Source: an uncultured Dorea sp. (GTDB taxonomy: Bacteria; Bacillota; Clostridia; Lachnospirales; Lachnospiraceae). Taken from it: a stretch of DNA of 21,602 nt. Position numbers and translations under genes: made by a program. The notes under the pieces are model-generated. The model was not told the origin of the DNA and ran no database searches. It worked only from the letters and a program-made list of their open reading frames with translations. Shown here piece after piece: positions 7,892-15,804 of the stretch; within the stretch, counting starts at the first letter, position 1; each line of letters begins with the position of its first letter. The stretch spans positions 1 to 21,602 of the forward strand of contig CAJUBG010000062.1 of assembly GCA_910584575.1 (NCBI GenBank), given 5' to 3'.

Positions 7892-8650
7892 CTACGCCTC
7901 CTTCCTCCGGATAATAATTATCAGTACAGCCCCCACATACAGGAATAGGAAGCCGCCAATAATACTGTGCACATCTACCTGTTTCCCCAACAGAAATTCC
8001 CCTGCCTGGGCTTCTGCCGCATACAAATCAGGTGTCAGTGCAAGGATTCCTTTCAGAATTCCCCTGGACACACCGGATACGATTCCTGAAAGAGTTCTAA
8101 GAACAGGCTGCATTGTCCCCGCCAGCATCACAGCAGCCGAAACCGCCCCTGCGGCAAGCTTCGGCAGCAGCAGGCTCATTGCACTGGTAAACAGGCTGAC
8201 GCCCGCTGTTCCGGCTGCAAAGATTAAAAAGCCCGCAATACTCCTTAACAACACTTCTGTCTCTCCCTTGATTTCCGCAAATACCATTACTCCCACATAC
8301 AGCACAAGCAATGCCGCCACGGAACTGATAACATTTGCCAATGCGAGCTGTCCATGGTAATTCCACTGGCTAATCCCCCGCATCCACACTAGATGACTGG
8401 TCTTTCGCTCATATTCATTGGGAATTGTTCCCAGACTCATCGCAACTGCCATTCCCCCTCCGATTACAGACGCCACATTCAGGACGAACGGCAGCAGCAG
8501 CCGGATATCCGTCACAGGAATTCCGTCAATGGACAACGTAACCGTCCCACTCATGCACAAAAGCACCAGAAGAAGTCCAAGCGCCATTACAACATAGATA
8601 TCTTTTCTGCGAAGCCTCTCTTTAAGACTGTTCTTCATAATTCCCAACAT
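7892..8650 (-). CDS. ABC-2 type transporter permease
   Basis: 252-residue integral membrane protein with six predicted transmembrane helices (about 18-38, 48-70, 98-120, 132-156, 162-190, 226-247) and Arg/Lys-rich ends. The ERKTSHLVWMRGIS segment after helix 2 resembles the coupling region of ABC-2 permeases of the BcrB/NatB kind, which export peptides, lantibiotics or ions. Its ATG overlaps the ATPase stop by one base (TAATG), so translation is coupled; an ATG four codons further in is an alternative start. A single permease with a single ATPase suggests a homodimeric permease. The substrate cannot be read from the sequence. Confidence 0.87.
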   Translation of the reverse strand: MLGIMKNSLKERLRRKDIYVVMALGLLLVLLCMSGTVTLSIDGIPVTDIRLLLPFVLNVASVIGGGMAVAMSLGTIPNEYERKTSHLVWMRGISQWNYHGQLALANVISSVAALLVLYVGVMVFAEIKGETEVLLRSIAGFLIFAAGTAGVSLFTSAMSLLLPKLAAGAVSAAVMLAGTMQPVLRTLSGIVSGVSRGILKGILALTPDLYAAEAQAGEFLLGKQVDVHSIIGGFLFLYVGAVLIIIIRRKEA

Positions 8651-9324
8651 TACTCCATACCTCCAATCTGTTCCACAAAGATTTCCTCCAGGCTCTTATC
8701 ACTCTCTCCATTTTCCCACTCATAGACCAGGCGCCCCTTCTTTATAATGATTCCCCTGTCGCAGACACGCTCGATATCATTCAGGATATGGGAGTTGATG
8801 AGAATTGTTTTTCCCTCTTTTTTTAGCGCCTGAATAGTATGCATCATTTCCAGACGCCCCATGGCGTCAAGCCCTGCCGTGGGTTCATCCAGTATCAAGA
8901 GATTGGGATTTCCCAGAAGCGCCTGCGCCAATGCCAGACGCTGCAGCATTCCCTTGGAATAGTACTTTACTTTTGTACTGCTGTCCTCAAGACCCGCACG
9001 TTTTATAAGCTCAGGAATCTCCCTCCTTAGTTCTTCCTTGGGTATTCCCTGAAGCCCTCCGTAGAATGAAAGAACCTCATATCCGGTAAGGAACGGATGA
9101 AAGTAGGGTGTTTCCGGCGAATAGCCCACCTGCACCTCCTTCGCCCTCGTAACGGTTCCTCCGTCCTTTGGAACCAGACCAAGAAGCATCTTGATGGTTG
9201 TGGTTTTTCCTGCCCCGTTGCTGCCTAACAAGGCGAATACCTCCCCTTGCTTTACCGAGAAGCTCAGATCGTCTACCACACATTTTTTCTGGTATATTTT
9301 TTTCAAATGGCTGCACTTTAGCAT
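8650..9324 (-). CDS. ABC transporter ATP-binding protein
   Basis: 224-residue cytoplasmic ATPase that would power the adjacent permease. Walker A is GSNGAGKTT (about 34-42) and the Q-loop is VGYSPET (about 66-72). The signature is YSKGMLQRLALAQAL (about 122-136), a normal variant of LSGGQ, followed by Walker B LLILDEPTAGLD and the switch His in NSHIL. Length and motifs match the BcrA/NatA group that works with ABC-2 permeases. It is the first gene of the operon: GGAGG lies seven bases before the ATG, and the promoter with 11-bp-spaced boxes is 55-95 bases upstream. The C-terminus overlaps the permease start by one base. Confidence 0.95.
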   Translation of the reverse strand: MLKCSHLKKIYQKKCVVDDLSFSVKQGEVFALLGSNGAGKTTTIKMLLGLVPKDGGTVTRAKEVQVGYSPETPYFHPFLTGYEVLSFYGGLQGIPKEELRREIPELIKRAGLEDSSTKVKYYSKGMLQRLALAQALLGNPNLLILDEPTAGLDAMGRLEMMHTIQALKKEGKTILINSHILNDIERVCDRGIIIKKGRLVYEWENGESDKSLEEIFVEQIGGME

Positions 9325-9379
9325 GTTTTTCCTCCTTTTTGTATCTTCCTTTCTCTTAGCTTACAGTGTAAACTCCCAT

Positions 9380-9420
9380 GCTTAAGGCATAATAAAAAGA
9401 ACCTTAAGGCAGCCTTAAGG
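9380..9420 (-). promoter_or_regulatory. Predicted promoter and response-regulator operator of the ABC/peptidase/two-component operon
   Basis: Three CTTAAG-type boxes lie in register: CCTTAAGG at 9413-9420, CCTTAAGG at 9402-9409 and, on the minus strand, CCTTAAGC at 9380-9387. Start-to-start distances are 11 and 22 bases. OmpR/PhoB-family regulators typically bind tandem direct repeats with 11-bp period, often over a poor -35. A -10 TATTAT on the minus strand (9389-9394) lies between the second and third boxes, and the position 17 bases upstream of it has no consensus -35, as in activator-dependent promoters. Each box is also a near-palindrome, so another dimeric regulator is possible. Confidence 0.6.
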
Positions 9421-9512
9421 TGTAAATAATTATATGATCAGAATGGTTCTGTCTTGTAATGTGGGATTTTTATTGTATAATGTGAGATAACAAATATAAA
9501 GAAAAATTTTCC

Positions 9513-9540
9513 AAAAAAGCCTGAGCTTTAAAGCTCAGGC
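9513..9540 (-). terminator. Rho-independent terminator of the chemotaxis receptor gene
   Basis: A perfect 22-base palindrome (9519-9540, GCCTGAGC arm) forms an 8-bp GC-rich stem extendable through the TTTAAA centre. It is followed on the minus strand by six T residues (9513-9518). It starts 11 bases after the receptor's stop codon and separates it from the ABC operon. Confidence 0.92.
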
Positions 9541-9551
9541 TAATCTAATCC

Positions 9552-11237
9552 TTATCCACGCAATTTGAAACGCCCTACAAGAGTCTTCATTACCTGTGCC
9601 TGGCTGGACAACTCCTCACTGGCGGCGGCAGACTCCTCGGCTGTTGCAGAGTTAGTCTGTACTACGCTGGAAATCTGATCAATACCCAATGTTACCTGTG
9701 CGATTGAATCAGCCTGCTGGTCGGCAGCGGAAGCAATCTTATCCACAGAGGCAACCACGCCTTTTGTACTTTCGACGACAGCAAACAGAGATTCGGCAGT
9801 TGCATTGGCAATCTCGGTGCCCTTCTCCACAGCCTGCACAGTACCTTCAATCAAAGCAGCCGTACTCTTAGATGCTTCTGAAGACTTACTTGCCAGATTA
9901 CGCACCTCATCAGCAACGACGGCAAACCCTTTGCCTGCTTCACCGGCGCGCGCCGCCTCAACCGCTGCATTGAGCGCTAAAATATTGGTCTGGAATGCAA
10001 TATCCTCAATGGTCTTAATAATTCTGCTAATCTGACCGGATTTATCGCTAATCTCGGTCATGGCAGCAATCATCTCCTGCATCTGCTCGTTGCTTGTAGC
10101 TACCTGGCCGCCGGTTTCATCCGTCTGACGGCGGACCTCGTTAGCATTAGCCGCAGTATCCTTAACCTGGGTGGAAATCTCATTAATCGTGGCGGCCAAT
10201 TCTTCAATAGAGCTAGCCTGCTCGGTTGCACCCTGAGAAAGCGCCTGTGCGCCGGAGGATACCTGGTCGCTTCCTGACGACACCTGATCAGCAGCCTGAT
10301 TAATCTGTCCTAATGTATCATTGAGGGAAAGGGAAATCTCCTCAAGAGCCTGCTTAACCTTGGCAAATTCACCTTCATAATTAAGAGTAAGCTCAAACAC
10401 CAAATTACCAGCGGCAATCTGTCTCAACACACCGGAAATCTCATTAATATAATTTACATAATTACGCAGACGTCCTACCGTCTTATTGAAATTAGTCGCC
10501 AACGTACCCAATTCATCTCTGGAGGTATATGTAATGGTCTGATCCAGATCACCCTCCGCAATCTTTCTGGCCACATTGTCAAGCTCTTTGACTGGTCTGT
10601 TGATACCCCTGATAATATAGATCGCAAACGCAAAGGAAAGCGCCCCAATCACAATCAGCGCAATAATAACGATTCTTCCTGCTTCTGAGTACAGCCTGTT
10701 GCCATCCAAATTCGCCTGGTCTGCACCCTCCTTGTTATATTCCACAACCTCAAGCAACGTATTTGACACATTGTCATACAATGTAATCGTTCCCAATACA
10801 ACTTCCATAGCCTCAGCGGACTTATTCTCGCGGCTCAACTGAATCAGTCTTTCGTGATTTTGCAGATACTCATTCCATGCGCTCTGGGCATCCTGTATGA
10901 GCTGACGGTCTGTTTCATCCACGACCAACGAGGATAAATATGTGTTAAAATACTCGTCAATCTGGTTATTGGCATTCTCCATCTTTGTTTCCGCACTCTG
11001 CATAGTTTCTTCGTCCTGTGCAACAATATGCTTGTATTCTTCTCTCCGGAAATCCGACGTAAGAGTGTTAAGTTCTTCCGACGCTATAACAGACGGCAGC
11101 CAGTTCTCTGAAATATCAGTAGTTCCTTTGTTAATGCTGCTCATAAATGAAAGAGATACAACCCCCAGGGCAACCATGCCAACCAGCATAAAGCAGGCAA
11201 GCATAAATAGTTTAGACTTAATCTTAATGTTCTTCAT
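9552..11237 (-). CDS. Methyl-accepting chemotaxis protein
   Basis: 561-residue transmembrane chemoreceptor that would signal through CheW/CheA to the flagellar motor or another Che output. Membrane segments at about 8-31 and 188-209 bracket a helical extracellular sensor of roughly 155 residues, consistent with a four-helix-bundle ligand domain. A HAMP domain (about 210-262) and a second HAMP-like stretch (about 265-310) precede the signalling coiled coil. The invariant hairpin tip is present: EDIAFQTNILALNAAVEAA and the following GKGFAVVADEVRNLA (about 411-449). No C-terminal NWETF-type CheR tether is seen. AGGAG lies eight bases before the ATG. It is transcribed alone, with a promoter at 11338-11366 and a strong terminator at 9513-9540, and no che or fla gene is nearby, so it is an orphan receptor of unknown ligand. 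Confidence 0.96.
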   Translation of the reverse strand: MKNIKIKSKLFMLACFMLVGMVALGVVSLSFMSSINKGTTDISENWLPSVIASEELNTLTSDFRREEYKHIVAQDEETMQSAETKMENANNQIDEYFNTYLSSLVVDETDRQLIQDAQSAWNEYLQNHERLIQLSRENKSAEAMEVVLGTITLYDNVSNTLLEVVEYNKEGADQANLDGNRLYSEAGRIVIIALIVIGALSFAFAIYIIRGINRPVKELDNVARKIAEGDLDQTITYTSRDELGTLATNFNKTVGRLRNYVNYINEISGVLRQIAAGNLVFELTLNYEGEFAKVKQALEEISLSLNDTLGQINQAADQVSSGSDQVSSGAQALSQGATEQASSIEELAATINEISTQVKDTAANANEVRRQTDETGGQVATSNEQMQEMIAAMTEISDKSGQISRIIKTIEDIAFQTNILALNAAVEAARAGEAGKGFAVVADEVRNLASKSSEASKSTAALIEGTVQAVEKGTEIANATAESLFAVVESTKGVVASVDKIASAADQQADSIAQVTLGIDQISSVVQTNSATAEESAAASEELSSQAQVMKTLVGRFKLRG

Positions 11238-11260
11238 TACTTTCTCTCCTTTAGTTACTT

Positions 11261-11295
11261 ATGCTTTTTTTGCATTTTCAGCGCAAAACAAGCAT
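11261..11295 (-). other. Hairpin in the chemoreceptor 5' leader
   Basis: ATGCTT (11261-11266) pairs with AAGCAT (11290-11295), and TTTTGC (11268-11273) pairs with GCAAAA (11283-11288). This gives a 12-bp stem with one mismatch and a nine-base loop. It lies between the predicted transcription start (about 11331) and the ribosome site. On the plus strand it is followed by TTTTTG, so it could also end an antisense transcript. It does not resemble a c-di-GMP riboswitch. Confidence 0.4.
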
Positions 11296-11337
11296 TTTTG
11301 TCTGTATTTATTTCACGCACAAATTAGACTATTAATA

Positions 11338-11366
11338 ATTATACAAACTTTGGAAAGAAATGTCTA
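11338..11366 (-). promoter_or_regulatory. Sigma-A promoter of the chemoreceptor gene
   Basis: Minus-strand -35 TAGACA (11361-11366) and -10 TATAAT (11338-11343), spacer 17 bases. It predicts a leader of about 94 bases. No sigma-D/FliA motility promoter (GCCGATAA-type -10) was found, so the gene may not be co-regulated with flagella. Confidence 0.65.
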
Positions 11367-11367
11367 C

Positions 11368-11398
11368 AAAAAATAGAAAGATTCTTTATCAGATTTCT
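11368..11398 (-). terminator. A/T-rich terminator candidate after the nucleoside kinase
   Basis: On the minus strand AGAAA and GAT pair with ATC and TTTCT across a three-base bulge, followed at once by ATTTTTTG. It overlaps the kinase stop codon. The stem is weak, but its T-tract and its position just before the chemoreceptor promoter suit the end of the dnaG-to-kinase transcript. Confidence 0.4.
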
Positions 11399-13101
11399 CA
11401 TACCTTAAAACACCCTCCCCCAATAAACTCTCTCAACAGCGAATTGGTCGGTACATTCTCACTCCCAATCCCCACAAAATAATCCAGAAACTTAAGCAGC
11501 CTCTTTGCCTCCAGATATTCCGGACAACTCCTGTCAATCCCGAAAAGCAGCGGCTCAACATAAATCTTCAGCACAGCCAGCTCATAAATCAGTGCCGAAT
11601 TGAACATAACATCCGCTTCCTCCTGAAACGGGAAGATATTCTTCTCCTCCCCCCTTCTGACCGACTGCCACATCCGTATGGTACGCTGCGCGGACGACCC
11701 TCTGGTGCGGGCATCCCTCACAATCCTGCGAAGAAGCCTTCCGTCCGTAGTGGGAATCCTGTCGTGCTCGTCAACATTCAACTGGGTCAGGGCGCTGATA
11801 TAGATCTTAAATTTATTCTCATCAGGAAGATTCAACGTCATCTTCGGATTCAGACAATGTATCCCCTCAATCACAAGCACATCATTCTCTCCCAGCTTCA
11901 TAGCCCGCGTCCCGTATTCCTTATGTCCGGTCACGAAATTAAACGTAGGAAGCACCACCTCCCTGCCCTCAAGCAGTTCATTCAACTGAGTGTTAAACAG
12001 AGCCACATCCACAGCCTCCAGACACTCAAAATCAAAAGCCCCTGTCTCGTCCTTCGGGTTCTCCTCACGCTCTACAAAATAATTGTCCACAGCGATGGGC
12101 CTTGGCGTCAGCCCGTTCGCCCGAAGCTGGACGGAGAGCCTGTGGGAAAATGTGGTCTTTCCTGAAGACGACGGCCCTGCAATCAAGATGAATTTTAATT
12201 CCGGACGTGCGGCAATCTGCGTCGCAATCTCCGCAATCTTCTTCTCCTGAAGCGCCTCCTGAACCAGCACCACATCATGAACCCCGTCCGTGGTAATCCT
12301 GTCATTTAAGGCTCCCACCGTCTCGATTCCCTGGATATCTCCCCAGTGAACCGACTCCTTCAGCACATGGAACAGCTTGTTCTGCGGCTCAAAGGGAGGC
12401 ACCTCCTTGGGCGCGGACTTCACCGGCATCTGCACAACGAACCCCTCGTCATACAGATAGAGTTTAAAATACTTCAAGTATCCGGCGCTTGGAACCATAT
12501 ACCCGTAGTGGTAATCCTCGAATTCATTCATGCTGTATATATTTACCTTTGAAACCCTGCGGTAACGGAACAGCCTCTCCTTGTCATGCATCCCATGACG
12601 CCCGAACAACGCAATCGCGTCATCTGTACGGACAGAACGCTTATGAATCGGCATATCCATCTCCACCAGCTCGTGCATCCTGGCCTCCACCCTGTCAAGG
12701 AACTCCTGATTAACGGAAATATTTCCCTTCACAGTACAGTAATATCCCTTGCTTACGGAAAAATGTATCCTTACCTTCTCAATGGCGTCATGCCCCGCCA
12801 CATCATAGACCGCCTTCACCATCATCAGGCTGATGCCGCGCTGGTAAGCCCTGTGGCCAATCTCCCCTGAAGTCGTCTCGAATTCCAACGTACAGTCCGC
12901 TTTCAGCTTTTTAAATAACTCCTGAAGCTTTCCGTTTACGAATACCAGCACAATATCCTCCTCATAATCCTTCTGGTACTCCTTTACAATCTCACCGTAT
13001 GTAGTCCCCGCCTTATAAATCCTGGTCTCATCCCCAATCCTGACCTGATACATCTCTTTCCCCTTCTCATCATACATATCCTGATACACCTCTTTACCCA
13101 T
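11398..13101 (-). CDS. Nucleoside (uridine) kinase with threonyl-tRNA-synthetase-like N-terminal region
   Basis: 567-residue cytoplasmic protein. The C-terminal half is a P-loop kinase of the uridine kinase/phosphoribulokinase family, with Walker A GPSSSGKTTF (about 309-318) followed by HRLSVQL and DNYFVEREENP. The N-terminal half resembles the TGS and second additional domains of threonyl-tRNA synthetase: a ubiquitin-like start (about 10-75) and the HRAYQRG-containing segment after it. This fusion is widespread in Clostridia and Thermotogae and is annotated as a nucleoside or uridine kinase. It probably phosphorylates uridine or cytidine in pyrimidine salvage; the purpose of the fused part is unknown. 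The ATG at 13101 has GAGGTGG four bases upstream; an ATG six codons earlier overlaps that region and is less likely. It follows the Nif3-like gene by 25 bases. Confidence 0.88.
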   Translation of the reverse strand: MGKEVYQDMYDEKGKEMYQVRIGDETRIYKAGTTYGEIVKEYQKDYEEDIVLVFVNGKLQELFKKLKADCTLEFETTSGEIGHRAYQRGISLMMVKAVYDVAGHDAIEKVRIHFSVSKGYYCTVKGNISVNQEFLDRVEARMHELVEMDMPIHKRSVRTDDAIALFGRHGMHDKERLFRYRRVSKVNIYSMNEFEDYHYGYMVPSAGYLKYFKLYLYDEGFVVQMPVKSAPKEVPPFEPQNKLFHVLKESVHWGDIQGIETVGALNDRITTDGVHDVVLVQEALQEKKIAEIATQIAARPELKFILIAGPSSSGKTTFSHRLSVQLRANGLTPRPIAVDNYFVEREENPKDETGAFDFECLEAVDVALFNTQLNELLEGREVVLPTFNFVTGHKEYGTRAMKLGENDVLVIEGIHCLNPKMTLNLPDENKFKIYISALTQLNVDEHDRIPTTDGRLLRRIVRDARTRGSSAQRTIRMWQSVRRGEEKNIFPFQEEADVMFNSALIYELAVLKIYVEPLLFGIDRSCPEYLEAKRLLKFLDYFVGIGSENVPTNSLLREFIGGGCFKV

Positions 13102-13126
13102 ATGACCACCTCTTTCCATTTGATAC

Positions 13127-13909
13127 TTAAATATTCATATAAGGATGCTTCACAGACGCCGCAATGACCTCAACATCCGTCAGCTTCTCTGAAAGATACC
13201 TTCTCATATCTTCTATGAAAATATGCTCTAAACCATAATGTCCCGCGTCAATCACAGCCATGCCCTGGGCCACGGCGTCAATCCCGTCATGATGCCCGAT
13301 ATCTCCGGTAATCAGGACGTCCGCCCCTTTATAAAGGGCATCTCGGATGACACTCCTCCCCGATCCTGGACATACCGCAGCCTTTCGGACTGTCTTTTGC
13401 AAATCCCCGAACACGCGAACCGCCTCAAGAGAAAATGCTTTTTTTACACCCTCGCAGCAAGCCTTCAGCGAAACCGGTTCTTCCAGATATCCAATCCTGC
13501 CAATGCCTTTCGCTTCTCCTGATTCCTCACAGGTAACCTCCAAAACCTGCTGCTCTTTAAGCCGCAGTAGCTCTGCCGATAGCCGCGCCATCCGAACCAC
13601 ATCATAATTCGTGTGCATGGCATAATAAGCCATATCACGACGGGCCATCAAAAGCACGCGCCTCCCGATAAAGTCCTGGTTCGTAATCCGCTTCATACCT
13701 CCAAAAATCAATGGATGATGGGTCACCAGCATATCCGCCCCCCGCTTTACCGCCTCATCGAGCACCTCATCCACAGCATCCAAAGCAACATAAAGCCGCG
13801 CCACCTCTTTGTCGTCCCTTCCGACCAGAAGTCCCACATTGTCCCACTCCATGGCATATTCTCTGGCATAGCTGCCCTCAATCACAGCCATGATATCCTT
13901 ACATAGCAT
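13127..13909 (-). CDS. Nif3-like dinuclear metal centre hexameric protein (YqfO family)
   Basis: 260-residue protein of the NIF3 family, sometimes listed as GTP cyclohydrolase 1 type 2. It shows the paired metal-binding His in VTHHPLIF (about 63-70) and the C-terminal GHYGLEHIFIEDM with further His and Glu ligands. These form a two-metal site in known structures. There is no large central insert of the PII-like type found in some homologues. Its biological role is unsettled. The ATG at 13909 is chosen because GAGGTGG lies six bases upstream; an open frame extends 17 codons further into the preceding gene without a good site. The trmK–nif3 order is common in Firmicutes, where the gene lies downstream of the sigma-A gene. 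Confidence 0.92.
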   Translation of the reverse strand: MLCKDIMAVIEGSYAREYAMEWDNVGLLVGRDDKEVARLYVALDAVDEVLDEAVKRGADMLVTHHPLIFGGMKRITNQDFIGRRVLLMARRDMAYYAMHTNYDVVRMARLSAELLRLKEQQVLEVTCEESGEAKGIGRIGYLEEPVSLKACCEGVKKAFSLEAVRVFGDLQKTVRKAAVCPGSGRSVIRDALYKGADVLITGDIGHHDGIDAVAQGMAVIDAGHYGLEHIFIEDMRRYLSEKLTDVEVIAASVKHPYMNI

Positions 13910-13928
13910 ATTAATCCACCTCACCTCT

Positions 13929-14639
13929 TTAAATGTTCGGGTGAATACAGTAATACCCAAGAGCCCTGCTGATAATCATCATCTCCCTGCGTATCTCCGT
14001 CATCCGCACCTTCGCCCCTTCACTCCCCACATGATGGCTCAACTCCTTAAAGATTCCCTCTCGAATCTCCAATTCTCTGTGAAGAAACTTCTCAAGCACT
14101 GGATTCTTCTTTTCCAGCAGCCGTTTTCCGAAAATATATTCGCACTCTGCATACCTGGGCGATTCACCGTGAACCACCCGCATCATAGGATAATACTTTC
14201 CATCCTCCTCCACCATATCCTCATCTATAATATTCATATGGTGGTCTAAAAGATACCTGCGGACCCGCCAAACCTCGGACTGAGGCTGAAGGATACACGC
14301 CTTAAGGCTCTCTACCACTTCTCTGCCTTCCTCCAGAATCTTAATCACCAGACCGCCGCCCATGCCGGCGGCAATCATGGTATCCACCTCCCCTGGCTGA
14401 ATTGCTGAAAGCCCGTCAGAAAGCCTCGTCTCAATCTGCCCCTTTAAGTTATACCCAATAATATGCATCCTGGCACGCTCAAGAGGCCCCCCGTTGATAT
14501 CCAGTGCAATCACCTTTGACGCAATATTTTGCTGCATCAGGTAAATAGGTATGTAACCGTGATCCGTTCCAACATCTGCAACAGAGGCGCCCTCTGTCAC
14601 AAGACTTGCAACCGCATAAAGTCTTCTTGATAGTTCCAT
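13929..14639 (-). CDS. trmK: tRNA (adenine(22)-N1)-methyltransferase TrmK
   Basis: 236-residue SAM-dependent enzyme that places m1A at position 22 of tRNA. The SAM-binding motif I is VADVGTDHGYIPIYL (about 20-34) and ALDINGGPLERA (about 45-56) is the acidic loop region. AAGMGGGLVIKIL corresponds to the TrmK catalytic signature, and the C-terminal helical extension with LHRELEIREGI matches the family. The start has GAGG upstream, 13 bases after the rpoD stop. Synteny (dnaG–rpoD–trmK–nif3) matches many Firmicutes and supports the call over a generic methyltransferase. Confidence 0.93.
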   Translation of the reverse strand: MELSRRLYAVASLVTEGASVADVGTDHGYIPIYLMQQNIASKVIALDINGGPLERARMHIIGYNLKGQIETRLSDGLSAIQPGEVDTMIAAGMGGGLVIKILEEGREVVESLKACILQPQSEVWRVRRYLLDHHMNIIDEDMVEEDGKYYPMMRVVHGESPRYAECEYIFGKRLLEKKNPVLEKFLHRELEIREGIFKELSHHVGSEGAKVRMTEIRREMMIISRALGYYCIHPNI

Positions 14640-14652
14640 AGGCGCCTCTTTC

Positions 14653-15765
14653 TTAATCCAGATAATCTCTCAATTTTCTACTGCGGCTTGGATGGCGGAG
14701 TTTCCTCAAAGCCTTCGCCTCAATCTGGCGGATACGCTCTCTTGTTACGTCGAATTCCTTCCCGACCTCCTCTAGCGTACGCGCCCTTCCGTCATTCATG
14801 CCGAACCGTAATCTCAAAACCTTTTGCTCTCTCTCTGTCAATGTATCCAGAACCTCGTCAAGCTGCTCCTTCAAAAGAGTCTGTGCCGCCGCCTCTGCCG
14901 GAACAGGCACATTGTCGTCCTGGATAAAATCTCCAAGATGGCTGTCCTCCTCCTCGCCAATAGGCGTCTCCAGAGAAACAGGCTCCTGGGAAATCTTCAA
15001 AATCTCGCGGACTCTCTCTACCGGCATGTCCAACTCCTCCGCAATCTCCTCCGGCGTGGGTTCTCTCCCAAGCTCTTGCAGCAACTGTCTGGACACACGG
15101 ATTAATTTGTTAATAGTTTCAACCATATGGACCGGAATACGGATGGTTCTCGCCTGATCCGCAATCGCACGGGTAATGGCCTGACGAATCCACCATGTCG
15201 CATAGGTGCTGAATTTAAAGCCCTTGCGGTAGTCGAACTTTTCCACAGCCTTAATAAGTCCCAGATTCCCCTCCTGGATCAGATCCAAAAACAACATACC
15301 TCGTCCTACATAGCGTTTTGCAATGCTGACCACCAGACGCAGGTTCGCCTCGGCAAGACGTTTCTTGGCATCCTCATCCCCTTCTGCCATCCTGCTTGCC
15401 AGATCCACCTCCTCGTCCGCCGTCAGAAGCGGCACCTTGCCGATCTCTTTTAAGTACATGCGTACAGGATCCTCGATGCTGATTCCGTCCGGCACAGACA
15501 AGTCCAGCTTCTCCATGTCTACCTCGTCTTCTTCGGAAATCATGAGATCTACGTCGTCAATATCATCATCGTCCCCGCTGATGCGCAGCACGTCGATATT
15601 GTGCGACTCCAAATACTCAAACACCTTCTCCATCTGATCCGGCTCCAGCTCCATATCTGAAAAGAAATCATTAATTTCCTGTACTTCCAGAATACTTTTT
15701 TTCTTTTTTCCCAGAGAGACCAGATCTTTTAATTTCTCCTCAAATTTCACTATGTTTTCTTCCAT
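14653..15765 (-). CDS. rpoD: Primary RNA polymerase sigma factor SigA/RpoD
   Basis: Housekeeping sigma factor, 370 residues, typical of Firmicutes. A reduced acidic region 1.1 (to about 95) is followed by region 1.2 (DPVRMYLKEIGKVPLLT, 99-115). Region 2 has NLRLVVSIAKRYVGRGM and the -10-reading helix with GFKFSTYATWWIRQAI (about 141-197). Region 3 lies at about 215-290, and region 4 ends in the -35-binding TRERIRQIEAKALRKLRHP (about 341-359). It recognises the TTGACA/TATAAT promoters seen across this window. GAGGATGG lies seven bases before the ATG. It follows dnaG by 39 bases and so shares its upstream sigma-H-type signal. Confidence 0.98.
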   Translation of the reverse strand: MEENIVKFEEKLKDLVSLGKKKKSILEVQEINDFFSDMELEPDQMEKVFEYLESHNIDVLRISGDDDDIDDVDLMISEEDEVDMEKLDLSVPDGISIEDPVRMYLKEIGKVPLLTADEEVDLASRMAEGDEDAKKRLAEANLRLVVSIAKRYVGRGMLFLDLIQEGNLGLIKAVEKFDYRKGFKFSTYATWWIRQAITRAIADQARTIRIPVHMVETINKLIRVSRQLLQELGREPTPEEIAEELDMPVERVREILKISQEPVSLETPIGEEEDSHLGDFIQDDNVPVPAEAAAQTLLKEQLDEVLDTLTEREQKVLRLRFGMNDGRARTLEEVGKEFDVTRERIRQIEAKALRKLRHPSRSRKLRDYLD

Positions 15766-15804
15766 ATAGTGCCCATCCTCTCATTGCTTGCTTATATTTT
15801 ATCC

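Noticed and set aside
9519..9540. Bidirectional terminator
   Set aside because: The plus strand has no T-run after the palindrome, so only termination of the minus-strand chemoreceptor transcript is supported.
11238..11337. c-di-GMP (GEMM) riboswitch in the chemoreceptor leader
   Set aside because: Such riboswitches often precede chemoreceptor genes in Clostridia, but the conserved core was not found; only a simple hairpin is present.
13910..13960. N-terminal extension of the Nif3-like protein into the trmK 3' end
   Set aside because: It overlaps trmK coding sequence and includes the ribosome site of the ATG at 13909; the family begins near that Met.
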